Part shown: piece after piece, positions 1-8,898 of the stretch | Numbering within the stretch: the first letter of the stretch is position 1 | How the letters are laid out: every line of letters starts with the position of its first letter | Assembly (NCBI RefSeq): GCF_009856625.1 | Contig: NZ_CP047241.1 | Coordinates: forward strand, 3,720,001-3,784,000 | DNA length: 64,000 nucleotides | Direction: 5' to 3' | Origin: Aquitalea denitrificans | GTDB lineage: Bacteria; Pseudomonadota; Gammaproteobacteria; Burkholderiales; Chromobacteriaceae | Position numbers and translations under genes: made by a program | Notes under the pieces: generated by a model | What the model saw: only the letters and a program-made list of their open reading frames with translations | What the model was told of the DNA's origin: nothing | Databases searched by the model: none

Positions 1-3
1 GGC

Positions 4-201
4 TCAACGATAACGCGCCGGGTCTACCTCGCTATCCGGGCTGTCCTCCACAGCAGGTACACGATAGGTCTCGTTGGCCCACTCGCCCAGATCAATCATC
101 TTGCAGCGCTCGCTACAAAATGGACGATACCGGCTGGCAGGCTCCCAGCGCACGGCAATGCCGCAAGTGGGACAGGAAACAGTACGGACAGCTTGGGACA
201 T
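4..201 (-). CDS. yacG: DNA gyrase inhibitor / zinc-binding protein YacG
   Basis: Small 65-residue zinc protein of the YacG family. In E. coli it binds GyrB and inhibits gyrase. Four cysteines sit in two pairs, C10-x2-C13 and C29-x3-C33, the expected zinc ribbon, and the acidic C-terminal tail is also typical. It is the last gene of the minus-strand run pilB-pilC-pilD-coaE-zapD-yacG and starts just after the zapD stop (5-base gap), so it is probably co-transcribed. The length matches the family. Cysteine spacing and context make the assignment secure; the gyrase role is by family only. Confidence 0.93.
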   Translation of the reverse strand: MSQAVRTVSCPTCGIAVRWEPASRYRPFCSERCKMIDLGEWANETYRVPAVEDSPDSEVDPARYR

Positions 202-206
202 AAGGC

Positions 207-965
207 TCAGAACTTGCAGTTGGTCAGGGTGAATTCAACATCGGTCTCGGTCTGGCGCGGCCGGCTTTCACCAGTAACCGCGCTGACAAAACGGACATTG
301 ATTGCATATTTGTTGGCGGACAGCTCGGGCAGCACATTCAGCGCCGGGTCGTAGGCAATGCGGATCATCTGCACCACTTTGCCACCAGACATCTGCTGGA
401 ATGCGCCGTTGCGCGCCACATAGTGGTGGGTCTTGCCACTATCCCGCAGCAGATGCAGCAGGATACGCGCAGCCTCGGCAGTGGGCATCAGCGGGGCCGC
501 CCAGCGGCGCATATCGCGGCGACGCTCATCGGCCGGTTTTTGCTGCCACAGATAATAAGATGGCAAGTCGAACTGACAGGTTCCACCGGGAATGCCGGCG
601 CGCTGCTTGATGGCCATCAGCCATTCATTCTCACGCAAATGCTGGCCGAACTTGCCTGTAATCCCCAAGAGCTGACTGGAAGAAACCTCGATCTCATCCA
701 GCACCTTATCCAGGCTGTCTTCGGCCACATTCGGGTTCTCACGCAGCGCCTCCAGAACCTGTTTTTGACGTTCCAGCTCCTGCAGCAGATCGGCTTTCAG
801 GTCTGCACGCGATGCAGTCTCCAGCAACTCGAACAGCACCAGCAAGGCTGCATGATGATCCAGCGCATGGTCTTTGCCCAGAAAATAGGCCAGCCGATCA
901 TACAGCTGCTCCAGACGCAGCAACGTACGGGTTCGTTCGGTGACAGGAAACTCGAAACTGATCAC
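207..965 (-). CDS. zapD: cell division protein ZapD
   Basis: A 252-residue cytoplasmic protein of the ZapD (YacF/DUF1342) family, which cross-links FtsZ filaments at the Z-ring. The N-terminus MISFEFPVTERTRTLLRLE is characteristic, and the length equals the usual ~250 residues. It lies between coaE and yacG, the conserved neighbourhood in beta- and gammaproteobacteria. No membrane segment or signal peptide is visible. The assignment rests on whole-protein resemblance and synteny; the function is inferred from E. coli. Confidence 0.93.
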   Translation of the reverse strand: MISFEFPVTERTRTLLRLEQLYDRLAYFLGKDHALDHHAALLVLFELLETASRADLKADLLQELERQKQVLEALRENPNVAEDSLDKVLDEIEVSSSQLLGITGKFGQHLRENEWLMAIKQRAGIPGGTCQFDLPSYYLWQQKPADERRRDMRRWAAPLMPTAEAARILLHLLRDSGKTHHYVARNGAFQQMSGGKVVQMIRIAYDPALNVLPELSANKYAINVRFVSAVTGESRPRQTETDVEFTLTNCKF

Positions 966-1004
966 AAGACGTCTGCCCTTCTTGGTGGCTTGGAAAATGC
1001 CTTG

Positions 1005-1616
1005 TCACTGGCCGTGGGCAAGGTTTGCAAGATAATACTGGTGTTTGGCCTCGACTTGAAGCTGCAATGCAGCAAGCGATCCGCCATTATCAATGACATC
1101 ATCCGCCAGCGCCAACCTTTGCGCACGCGTCATCTGCGCCGCCATGATGGCGCGTACGCCATCTGCGGTCAAACCACTACGTGCCTGCACACGCTCTAGC
1201 TGCAAATCTTCCGGGCAGTCAACCAGCAAACTACGCTGCACCAGAGCCAGATAATCCGGGCTCTCAAACAGCAAGGGCACCACCAGCACGGCATACGGCC
1301 CCGTCGCCAACTCAAGCTGTCTCATGCTTTCGGCACGGATCAGCGGGTGCAGTACCGCCTCAAGCCTACGGCGGCAGGACGCATCAGCAAACACCAGCTC
1401 ACGCATGCGCCCACGGTCCAGTGCACCGCTCGCCGCCACCACAGCCCCACCAAAATCTGCCGCAATGGCCGGCATGGCAGCACCGCCAGGCGCAGTCATT
1501 TGATGAGCGATCAGGTCGGTATCAATCACCGGCACACCAAGTGCAGCAAAATGGTTGGCCGCTGCACTTTTTCCGGAGCCGATACCGCCGGTCAGGCCAA
1601 TGACCTCAATGGACAT
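1005..1616 (-). CDS. coaE: dephospho-CoA kinase
   Basis: Catalyses the last step of coenzyme A synthesis: ATP-dependent phosphorylation of the 3'-hydroxyl of dephospho-CoA. The 203-residue protein begins MSIEVIGLTGGIGSGKS, so the P-loop (GGIGSGKS) lies at the very N-terminus as expected. The reading frame is open further upstream to 1718, but only the ATG at 1616 gives the normal family start. That start overlaps the pilD 3' end by 11 bases, which suggests translational coupling. The placement directly after pilD is the usual one in proteobacterial pil clusters. Confidence 0.94.
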   Translation of the reverse strand: MSIEVIGLTGGIGSGKSAAANHFAALGVPVIDTDLIAHQMTAPGGAAMPAIAADFGGAVVAASGALDRGRMRELVFADASCRRRLEAVLHPLIRAESMRQLELATGPYAVLVVPLLFESPDYLALVQRSLLVDCPEDLQLERVQARSGLTADGVRAIMAAQMTRAQRLALADDVIDNGGSLAALQLQVEAKHQYYLANLAHGQ

Positions 1617-2475
1617 AACTACCCAGATACCAGCTGACAATATCCTTGCCCCACAGCAGGGCGATCCAGCCTGCCGCAGCCAGATAAGGGCCGAAAGGCA
1701 GTGGCTGACCACGGCCAAGCCGTGCCAGCAAAATCATCACCACGCCGACAATGGCACCAACCAGGGAGGACAGCAGAATGATCAGCGGCAGCATGCTCCA
1801 GCCGAGCCAGGCACCAAATGCGGCCAGGAGCTTGAAGTCACCATAGCCCATGCCTTCTTTTCCGGTAAGCAGCCTGAACAGCCAGTAAACCAGCCACAAA
1901 CTGAGATAGCCGGCCACAGCCCCCAGCACGGCATCATCCAGCGCAACCGTTCCGGTCCATAGGTTGAACAGCAGGCCGCCCCACAGCAAAGGCAGAGTCA
2001 GGTCATCCGGCAGCAACTGGGTATCCGCATCAATGAAAGCCAGGGCAATCAGGACCGCCGTCAGTGCCAGATAGCCTGCCAATTGCACACTCCAGCCAAA
2101 ATGCCAGGCCAGCAGGGCAAACAGCAGGCTAGTAAGCAGTTCCACCAATGGGTAGCGCATGCTGATTGGCGCATGGCAATGCTGACAGCGACCACGCAAC
2201 AGGACATAGCTCAGCAGGGGAATATTCTGCCAGGGCTTTACTTCCGTTTTGCAAGCTGGGCAATGTGATGCCGGCACCACCAGGTTGTATCGTCCCTGGC
2301 TTGTAAGCTCCCGGCCAAGATAAGCATCGCACTCCCGCTGCCAGCCATGCTTCATCATGATGGGCAGGCGATGAATCACCACATTCAGAAAGCTGCCAAC
2401 CAGTAAACCAAACAGCAGCACCACCGCAATCAACCAGCCGGCATTGTTCGCCAGCACACTTGCCATTTCCGTCAT
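1606..2475 (-). CDS. pilD: type IV prepilin peptidase / N-methyltransferase PilD
   Basis: Inner-membrane aspartic peptidase that cleaves the leader of type IV prepilins and methylates the new N-terminus. The 289-residue protein has the zinc-binding cysteine pairs C72-x2-C75 and C97-x2-C100 in the first cytoplasmic loop. It also has the two catalytic aspartate regions, FIDAD (about D149/D151) and the GxGD motif GMGYGD (D213). About eight membrane segments are visible. It lies between pilC and coaE. The ATG at 2475 has an AGGG-type ribosome site about five bases upstream. Confidence 0.95.
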   Translation of the reverse strand: MTEMASVLANNAGWLIAVVLLFGLLVGSFLNVVIHRLPIMMKHGWQRECDAYLGRELTSQGRYNLVVPASHCPACKTEVKPWQNIPLLSYVLLRGRCQHCHAPISMRYPLVELLTSLLFALLAWHFGWSVQLAGYLALTAVLIALAFIDADTQLLPDDLTLPLLWGGLLFNLWTGTVALDDAVLGAVAGYLSLWLVYWLFRLLTGKEGMGYGDFKLLAAFGAWLGWSMLPLIILLSSLVGAIVGVVMILLARLGRGQPLPFGPYLAAAGWIALLWGKDIVSWYLGSYVH

Positions 2476-2477
2476 GC

Positions 2478-3698
2478 TTACCCTACCACCTGACCCATCT
2501 TGAAGATCGGCATGTACATGGCAATAACCAGGCCACCAATCAGCACCCCGAGAATAACCATGATAGCCGGCTCCAACAGGCTGGATAGCGATGCTACGGC
2601 ATTGTCGACCTCCTCTTCATAAAAGTCGGCAATCTTGTCCAGCATCTGATCGAGCGAGCCAGATTCTTCGCCGATGGAGGTCATCTGCAGCACCATATTG
2701 GGAAACAGACCGGTACGTTGCATGGAATAGCTCAGGCTGGAACCGGCGCTGACATCGTTCTGGATCAGCTTGGTCGCTTCGCTGTAAACCTGATTACCGG
2801 ATGCGCCGCCCACCGAGTCCAGCGCCTCCACCAGCGGCACCCCCGCAGCAAACAGGGTGGACAGGGTGCGCGACCAACGCGCAATGGTGGCCTTGCGGAT
2901 GATATCCCCGATCACCGGCAGCTTGAGCAGGATGCGGTCAAACTGCTCTTGCAGCTTGGGTGTGCGCTTGAATGCATAGAAGAAGGCAAAAATACCGCCA
3001 AAAATGCTACCGAATATCAACCACCACCAGTGCACGAAGAAGTCCGACAGCCAGATCACCACCAGGGTCGGCGCGGGCAGATCAGCGCCAAAACTGGAGA
3101 ACAGGTCCTTGAACGCCGGGATTACATAAATCATGATCACTGCGGTAATGATGAAGGCGGTAGCCACAATGGCAGTCGGGTAGATCATGGCGGACTTGAT
3201 CTTGCCCTTGATCGCCATCACCTTTTCCTTGTAGGTGGCCAGTTTGTCGAGCAGGGAGTCCAGCACACCACCGGTCTCACCAGCGGCAATCAGGTTGCAG
3301 AACAGCTTGTCGAAGTACAGTGGCCGCTTGCGGAAAGCCTCCGCCAAAGACAGACCAGTTTCCACATCGGCACGCACTTCCAGCAGCATTTTGGTAACAG
3401 CAGGATTGCCATGCCCTTTCGCGGCAATATCAAATGCCTGCAACAAGGGCACCCCGGCCCGCATCATGGTCGATAGCTGACGCGTGAACAGGGTGATGTC
3501 TTTTTCTGTGATTTTGCGACCAAACCCACTGCGCCGCCGCTTGACCTTGACCACATTGATGCCTTGCCGGCGCAGCTGCGTCTTGGCAACGGCCTCGGTT
3601 TCCGCGCGCAACTCCCCGCGGATCACCTTGCCGGACCGGTCCTTGCCTTCCCACTCCCAGATAAACCCAGGGTTTACCTTTTTCGCCACGCTAGCCAT
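2478..3698 (-). CDS. pilC: type IV pilus inner-membrane platform protein PilC
   Basis: A 406-residue polytopic protein of the GspF/PilC family. It forms the inner-membrane platform on which the PilB motor acts during pilus extension. Two T2SSF repeats are recognisable, the first around residues 70-195 and the second around 270-395. Each is followed by hydrophobic segments, including the C-terminal PAIMVILGVLIGGLVIAMYMPIF segment near the end. It ends two bases before the pilD start, so the three pil genes form one transcription unit. Length and domain layout match the family. Confidence 0.95.
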   Translation of the reverse strand: MASVAKKVNPGFIWEWEGKDRSGKVIRGELRAETEAVAKTQLRRQGINVVKVKRRRSGFGRKITEKDITLFTRQLSTMMRAGVPLLQAFDIAAKGHGNPAVTKMLLEVRADVETGLSLAEAFRKRPLYFDKLFCNLIAAGETGGVLDSLLDKLATYKEKVMAIKGKIKSAMIYPTAIVATAFIITAVIMIYVIPAFKDLFSSFGADLPAPTLVVIWLSDFFVHWWWLIFGSIFGGIFAFFYAFKRTPKLQEQFDRILLKLPVIGDIIRKATIARWSRTLSTLFAAGVPLVEALDSVGGASGNQVYSEATKLIQNDVSAGSSLSYSMQRTGLFPNMVLQMTSIGEESGSLDQMLDKIADFYEEEVDNAVASLSSLLEPAIMVILGVLIGGLVIAMYMPIFKMGQVVG

Positions 3699-3718
3699 GG
3701 TGCCTATCTTTCTTATAC

Positions 3719-5431
3719 CTAATCGTTGGTCACTGCCTCGATTTCAGCCAAGGAAGTCAGCCCTTTCTTGACCTTCAGCAGACCAGCATGTCGCAGATCG
3801 ATCATCCCTTCTTGCAGGGCCAGATCATTGATATCAATTGCAGTGCCATTTTGCATGATCAGACGCGTCATGGCATCACTGATCGGCATGACTTCATAAA
3901 TACCGGTACGTCCTTTATAGCCGGATCCACGGCACTCATCACAGCCAACCGGGCCGTATGGCTTCCAGCTGCCATCCAGCTCCTCGGCCCGGAAACCAGC
4001 GCGCAGCAAGGCGGGCTCGGGAATATCGACGGGTGCCTTACAATGACTGCACAAGCGGCGCGCCAGACGCTGGGCCATGATCAACAGTACCGAGCTGGCG
4101 ACATTGAATGGTGCCACCCCCATATTGAGCAAACGGGTCAGGGTGGCGGGCGCATTGTTGGTATGAAGGGTGGAAAAAACCATATGCCCGGTCTGAGCTG
4201 CCTTGATGGAAATATCGGCAGTTTCGAAGTCGCGAATTTCACCCACCATGATGACATCAGGATCCTGACGCAAGAAAGCCTTCAGGGCGGACGAAAACGT
4301 CAGACCGGCTTTCTCGTTAACGTTGACCTGGTTAATGCCCGGCAAATTAATTTCGACCGGATCTTCCGCCGTGGAGATATTGATATCCGGCTTGTTCAGG
4401 ATATTCAAGCAGGTATACAAGGATACCGTTTTACCACTACCGGTTGGCCCGGTCACCAGCACCATTCCATATGGCCGGCCGATAGCATCCAGCAGCATCT
4501 GTTTCTGTTCCGGCTCGAAGCCCAGCTGTTCGATATTCAGTGATGCCGCCGAGGAATCAAGAATACGCATCACGATCTTCTCGCCGTACAAGGTCGGCAA
4601 GGTACTGACGCGGAAGTCGATGGAATGGGACTTGGACAATACCAGCTTCAGACGACCGTCTTGTGGTACCCGTTTTTCAGAAATATCCAGCCGGGAAATA
4701 ACCTTGATCCGGGAGGCAATCTTTTCCTTCAGCAGCAATGGCGGCTGGGCAATTTCCTTGAGCTGGCCATCCACCCGGTAACGGATACGGTAAAACTTCT
4801 CATACGGTTCGAAGTGTACGTCGGAGGCACCACCGTTGATGGCATCCAGCAACACCTTGTGAATAAACTTGACGACAGGAGCGTCATCCACATCCGGCTG
4901 GTTGGTTTCACTATGCGGTGTCTGCGCATCCGGATCGACAAACTCCAGATCACCAAAATCTTCGTTTTCTAGCGCCTTGATGGCTGCAGAAGCATCTTCC
5001 GTATATTTGCCGATGACTTTTGAAAGCTTGTCATCCTCGACAACCACGACCTCAACCGTCAACCCGGTCTTGAAGGTAATCGCGTGAAAGGCCGAGGTCT
5101 GCGTCGGATCAGAAGTACCGATAAACAGCTTGTTGCCACGCTTGAACAAGGGGACTAGGCGGCGGCTGCCAATCAGCTCGTCATCCACCAAGCCCTTGGG
5201 TAGCTGGGAAGGATCAATCGACCCCATGTCCAGCAAGGGATAGCCAAACACACGCGAAGCAAACGCCGCCACATCTCCTGCAGACATTTTCTTGCTGGCA
5301 ATCAGCTGCTCGACAAAACTGATACTGGATGCCTGGGACTGACGCTGGATAGCCTCGGCGTCCTGCAGCAGCAGTGCATTGTTTTGAACCAGCGCGCGCC
5401 CAAGGCCAGATATCCCCGCAGAAGCTTCCAT
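3719..5431 (-). CDS. pilB: type IV pilus extension ATPase PilB
   Basis: Hexameric secretion ATPase that powers pilin polymerisation. The 570-residue product has an N-terminal MshEN-like domain and a Walker A GPTGSGKT near residues 327-334. The Asp-box/Walker B region is DPDVIMVGEIRD. A zinc tetracysteine region (CSHC followed by CDEC) lies at about residues 458-498. The frame stays open upstream to 5545, but the ATG at 5431 follows a good AAAGGG ribosome site and gives the normal PilB length. No pilin or pilT gene is present in the window. Confidence 0.95.
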   Translation of the reverse strand: MEASAGISGLGRALVQNNALLLQDAEAIQRQSQASSISFVEQLIASKKMSAGDVAAFASRVFGYPLLDMGSIDPSQLPKGLVDDELIGSRRLVPLFKRGNKLFIGTSDPTQTSAFHAITFKTGLTVEVVVVEDDKLSKVIGKYTEDASAAIKALENEDFGDLEFVDPDAQTPHSETNQPDVDDAPVVKFIHKVLLDAINGGASDVHFEPYEKFYRIRYRVDGQLKEIAQPPLLLKEKIASRIKVISRLDISEKRVPQDGRLKLVLSKSHSIDFRVSTLPTLYGEKIVMRILDSSAASLNIEQLGFEPEQKQMLLDAIGRPYGMVLVTGPTGSGKTVSLYTCLNILNKPDINISTAEDPVEINLPGINQVNVNEKAGLTFSSALKAFLRQDPDVIMVGEIRDFETADISIKAAQTGHMVFSTLHTNNAPATLTRLLNMGVAPFNVASSVLLIMAQRLARRLCSHCKAPVDIPEPALLRAGFRAEELDGSWKPYGPVGCDECRGSGYKGRTGIYEVMPISDAMTRLIMQNGTAIDINDLALQEGMIDLRHAGLLKVKKGLTSLAEIEAVTND

Positions 5432-5483
5432 ACGATCCCTTTGCAAATTCCCGCCACCCACCCAAGCATGCGGCATGATCGCC

Positions 5484-5489
5484 ATTATA
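5484..5489 (-). promoter_or_regulatory. candidate -10 box for pilBCD
   Basis: On the minus strand this reads TATAAT, a perfect -10 hexamer, about 53 bases before the pilB start. No convincing -35 hexamer is seen at 16-18 bases upstream, so the call is tentative; an activator could substitute for it. Confidence 0.35.
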
Positions 5490-5558
5490 TGCGCTGCATA
5501 GACAAAGTGGCAGCACCATCGGCAGCAAGCCAACTCAGTCAGCATAATGCAGGCGCAT

Positions 5559-5588
5559 AAAAAAAGGACTGCCGAAGCAGTCCTTTTT
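5559..5588 (-). terminator. rho-independent terminator after the porin gene
   Basis: Twelve-base inverted repeat (AAAAAGGACTGC / GCAGTCCTTTTT) around a CGAA loop, followed on the minus strand by a T run. It lies 26 bases after the porin stop codon and separates the porin from pilB. Confidence 0.88.
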
Positions 5589-5614
5589 CCTAAGTTTAAC
5601 TCTCGAAGCGAGAA

Positions 5615-6697
5615 TTAGAACTTGTGCTGAACGCCAACAGCAACAGTGTGCTCGTTGGAGTACTTGTTATCGGTGGAATCACGATAGGTGTTTTGAACGT
5701 AGCCGTAGGAAGCGTAAGCAGTAGTACGCTTGCTAATAGCATAGTCAGCACCCAGTACGTACTGGTTCAGGTGACCCTTGATATCGGAACCGCCTTCAAC
5801 CGAAGCGCCCCATACACGACCGTAGGAGAATTTCGGGGTGATTGCACCGATGGTGTAACCCAGGGTCAGGCCAGCTTCTTTGTGGGACACACCCGAAGTA
5901 CCGATAGTGGTCGCACCAGCAAAGTTATTGGAAATAACATCAGAACCCAGCTTGGAATGGCCATAGTAAGCTGCAGCCAGGATGTTATTGGCGTTGTAGC
6001 CACCTTCCAGACGCCAGTAGTTGGAAGCCTTGTCAGTACCGATGTCGTTAGCAGTACGTACATAACCGAAAGTACCGAAGTAACCAGAGTTGGTGTAGGT
6101 TGCACCGATGCTCCACTGGTTCTTCTTGTTATTGACGGTGGTTTCATCAACACCATAAACAACAGCGCCACTCAGACCGGCAACAAATTCCGGAATGTCG
6201 TAACGGATGGCGTTGTTAACACGGGTATCCAGCTGGTTGATGGAGCTGTAGGACAGGCCATTAACACCTTGGTTGCCATAGATCCAAGCATCCGGAGCGC
6301 CAGCATCGGAGTTCAGGAAGGTGCTCAGCTTACCCAGACGTACCTTACCGAAAGCGCCTTGCAGGCCAACGAAAGAGTCACGGGAAGCGAAGGTGTTGCT
6401 GTAACCGTTACCGGAAGTGGAACCGGTAGTACCGTCGATGTTCAGACCTTGTTCAACCTGCCAGATTGCCTTCAGGCCATTGCCCAGGTCTTCGTTACCC
6501 TTGAAACCGATCAGGGAACCGGTGTCGTCGATACGGGTAATAGACTTCAGCTTGCCAGAGTTATTGGCAGAAGTATTTGCAGCGTAGGTCTTGCTGCTTT
6601 CCATGTCGGCTTCGATAGTGCCGTAAATGGTTACATCAGCCATTGCGTGGGCTACCGGCAGAGCGGCCAGAGCCAGGGCGATCAGCTTCTTGTTCAT
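5615..6697 (-). CDS. general outer-membrane porin (Gram-negative trimeric porin family)
   Basis: A 360-residue protein with a clear signal peptide (MNKKLIALALAALPVAHAMA, cleavage before DVTIYG). The mature start DVTIYGTIEADM is typical of neisserial and burkholderial 16-stranded trimeric porins. The protein ends in GVQHKF; the terminal phenylalanine is the BamA-recognition signature of outer-membrane beta-barrels. It probably admits small hydrophilic solutes; ion selectivity cannot be read from sequence. It is monocistronic, with an AAAGGAA ribosome site, a long leader and its own terminator. The codon choice looks highly optimised, as expected for an abundant protein. Confidence 0.92.
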   Translation of the reverse strand: MNKKLIALALAALPVAHAMADVTIYGTIEADMESSKTYAANTSANNSGKLKSITRIDDTGSLIGFKGNEDLGNGLKAIWQVEQGLNIDGTTGSTSGNGYSNTFASRDSFVGLQGAFGKVRLGKLSTFLNSDAGAPDAWIYGNQGVNGLSYSSINQLDTRVNNAIRYDIPEFVAGLSGAVVYGVDETTVNNKKNQWSIGATYTNSGYFGTFGYVRTANDIGTDKASNYWRLEGGYNANNILAAAYYGHSKLGSDVISNNFAGATTIGTSGVSHKEAGLTLGYTIGAITPKFSYGRVWGASVEGGSDIKGHLNQYVLGADYAISKRTTAYASYGYVQNTYRDSTDNKYSNEHTVAVGVQHKF

Positions 6698-6806
6698 CGC
6701 TAATTCCTTTCGAAGTCAGTTAATGTAGTCCTGTTAGATTGCCTCGCTACAACTGAGGCTCCCGGACATTTTTTCACCGCCGAATGATCGGCTGGTTGCT
6801 GGCTGA

Positions 6807-6835
6807 AATATAAAGCGCTCGTTGCAAAAATACAA
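6807..6835 (-). promoter_or_regulatory. candidate porin promoter
   Basis: On the minus strand a -35-like TTGTAT and a -10 TATATT are 17 bases apart. They would give a leader of about 100 bases before the porin ATG. The -10 is good and the -35 weak. The flanking DNA to about 6960 is very AT-rich, as expected for an UP element or nucleoid-protein region. Besides this promoter, the 341-base gap (6698-7038) holds two copies of GTTGCAAAAAT and no gene. Confidence 0.4.
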
Positions 6836-7038
6836 AACATCGCAGCGAGACTACAGTCCAACAGCACCACAAAAATAACAAAACAAACACGTAAGTAATT
6901 GATTTAATTGATATTAATGCAAAATATCACATAAAAATTCACCAAACCAAAAATACAACAAGCCCGGCAAAGTGTTGCAAAAATGCTAATAATTGCCTGA
7001 ACACCCTTAGCGAAACCACAGAGACCACACCTGCCACC

Positions 7039-8430
7039 ATGCCCACACCCATCATCTTCTGGTTCCGTCGTGACCTGCGCATTGAAGACAATGCAGGTCT
7101 GTATCATGCATTGAAATCTGGCCATCCAGTCCGCTGTCTGTTTGTGTTCGATACTGATATTCTCGCGAGCCTTCCTGCATCGGACAGGCGTATTGATTTC
7201 ATCTGGCAGTCCGTGGACGCACTGCAACACGCACTGCAAGCAGCGGGCAGCGATCTGTATGTGGCACATGGCTCAGCACGGGAAGTGGTACCTGCCCTGG
7301 CACGTCAATGGCAAACCGCTGCCGTTTTTGCCAATCGGGATTACGAGCCACAAGCCACCCTAAGGGATGCGGAGGTCTCACGAGCACTGGAACAAGATTC
7401 ATGCACATTGCAGCTCTTCAAGGACCAAGTCATTTTTGAAAGCGACGAAGTGCTGACCAGCACACGCCGCCCGTACACGGTGTTCACGCCTTACAAGAAT
7501 GCTTGGCTGAAAAAAATGGACAGTTTCTTTCTGCAAAGCTACCCAACCCAGCGCTACCTGCATCAACTTGAGCACTGGCAAACACCTGCAAGCCACTCAC
7601 TTGAGGAACTGGGCTTCACAGAAGGCATCAGCAGCCTGAGAGGCGGCAGTATGGCCGCTGAACAGTTGTTTGCCGATTTCATGTCCCGCATTGTTTACTA
7701 CAAGCAATGGCGCGACTTCCCGGCAAGCAAGGGCGTATCCTATCTTTCCACTCATCTGCGTTTTGGCACCATCTCGGTCCGCAAGCTGGCACAGTTTGCC
7801 TGGCAACAAGGAGGAGAAGGAGCCGAATGCTGGCTCGGCGAGCTGATCTGGCGCGATTTTTACCAGCAGCTGCTATGGCATTTCCCAGCAGCCGCCCATG
7901 CCAGCTTCAAGGAAGAATATCGGCAACTGGTATTTGAAAACCGTGAGGATTGGCTGCAAGCCTGGCAAGAGGGACGAACCGGATTCCCGATTGTCGATGC
8001 TGCCATGCGTCAACTGAACCACAGCGGCTACATGCACAACCGGCTGCGCATGATTGCTGCCAGTTTTCTGGTGAAAGACTTGCTGATTGATTGGCGCAAG
8101 GGCGAGGCCTACTTTGCTGAAAAGTTGCTTGATTTCGATCTCGCAGCCAATAACGGTGGCTGGCAATGGGCAGCATCAACCGGCTGCGATGCCCAACCTT
8201 ACTTCCGCATCTTCAACCCGGTAACACAATCAGAAAAATTTGACCCGGAAGCCAAGTTCATTCGTCGCTACGTGCCGGAACTGTCACCACTAAACAATAA
8301 GGATATACATGCACCGTGGTTGGCAAAAAATCTGCCCATGGGCTTTCAGCTCGGGCGTGACTATCCACAACCATTAGTTGATCATGCAGTGCAGCGACAA
8401 AAGGCACTGGCTCTGTTTGGCAAAAATTGA
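7039..8430 (+). CDS. phrB: deoxyribodipyrimidine photo-lyase
   Basis: Light-driven repair of cyclobutane pyrimidine dimers using FADH- plus an antenna cofactor. The 463-residue protein begins IIFWFRRDLRIEDN, the diagnostic photolyase N-terminus of the Rossmann-like antenna domain. The C-terminal FAD-binding helical domain contains NNGGWQWAASTGCDAQPYFR and IFNPVTQSEKFDP, both hallmarks of class I CPD photolyases. It stands alone, divergent from the porin, and ends in a shared bidirectional terminator. No CRP- or LitR-type regulatory gene is adjacent. Confidence 0.95.
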   Translation: MPTPIIFWFRRDLRIEDNAGLYHALKSGHPVRCLFVFDTDILASLPASDRRIDFIWQSVDALQHALQAAGSDLYVAHGSAREVVPALARQWQTAAVFANRDYEPQATLRDAEVSRALEQDSCTLQLFKDQVIFESDEVLTSTRRPYTVFTPYKNAWLKKMDSFFLQSYPTQRYLHQLEHWQTPASHSLEELGFTEGISSLRGGSMAAEQLFADFMSRIVYYKQWRDFPASKGVSYLSTHLRFGTISVRKLAQFAWQQGGEGAECWLGELIWRDFYQQLLWHFPAAAHASFKEEYRQLVFENREDWLQAWQEGRTGFPIVDAAMRQLNHSGYMHNRLRMIAASFLVKDLLIDWRKGEAYFAEKLLDFDLAANNGGWQWAASTGCDAQPYFRIFNPVTQSEKFDPEAKFIRRYVPELSPLNNKDIHAPWLAKNLPMGFQLGRDYPQPLVDHAVQRQKALALFGKN

Positions 8431-8443
8431 TGCCAGCATCAAT

Positions 8444-8469
8444 AAAAAAGCGCCCGCAGGCGCTTTTTT
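8444..8469. terminator. bidirectional terminator between phrB and the ComEA-like gene
   Basis: GCGCC / GGCGC stem with a CGCA loop, flanked by six A on one side and six T on the other, so it can terminate both convergent genes. Confidence 0.9.
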
Positions 8470-8488
8470 CACATGCATGATGCCAACC

Positions 8489-8851
8489 TTACTTCTTGGC
8501 AACCGGCTTGGAGGCCTCTTTCTTGGCCGCCATCGGCTTACCAGCAGGAACCGCGGGCTTGGCTGCCGGAGCGGTGGCGACCGGAGCGACAGAGCTGGCA
8601 CCACTGATACTAATGTCCTTCTTCAGTTTTTCCAGCGTTTTGTCACCAATACCTGAAACCTTCTTCAAATCATCAACCGACTTGAAAGCGCCATTCTTAC
8701 TACGGTAGTCGATGATGGCCTTGGCCTTGACCGGACCGATACCATTCAGCGTCTCCAGTTGCTGCTGGGTTGCAGTATTGATATTGATGGCGGCCAGTGC
8801 CGATGCGCAGACAAAAAACATACCAACAAGCAAGGCAAACAGTTTTTTCAT
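8489..8851 (-). CDS. exported helix-hairpin-helix protein, ComEA-like
   Basis: A 120-residue protein with a signal peptide (MKKLFALLVGMFFVCASALA). One helix-hairpin-helix DNA-binding domain of ComEA type follows, with INTATQQQLETLNGIGPVKA and VSGIGDKTLEKL as its two hairpins. The tail is low-complexity and rich in Ala, Pro and Lys. In other proteobacteria such proteins bind incoming DNA in the periplasm during transformation. The basic tail may add non-specific DNA affinity (inference). The start at 8851 is chosen over the upstream in-frame ATG at 8902 because it has an AAGGAG ribosome site and begins the signal peptide. Confidence 0.85.
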   Translation of the reverse strand: MKKLFALLVGMFFVCASALAAININTATQQQLETLNGIGPVKAKAIIDYRSKNGAFKSVDDLKKVSGIGDKTLEKLKKDISISGASSVAPVATAPAAKPAVPAGKPMAAKKEASKPVAKK

Positions 8852-8898
8852 GTAGCAGCTCCTTAATGTCCAGGCGTTAATAAAACAAGACAAGTACG

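Noticed and set aside
1617..1718. Longer N-terminus for dephospho-CoA kinase
   Set aside because: It would move the P-loop away from the N-terminus and overlap pilD by more than 100 bases; the internal ATG fits the family.
5624..6703. Long plus-strand frame opposite the porin gene
   Set aside because: The minus-strand product has a signal peptide, porin start and terminal phenylalanine; the plus frame has no ribosome site and no domain.
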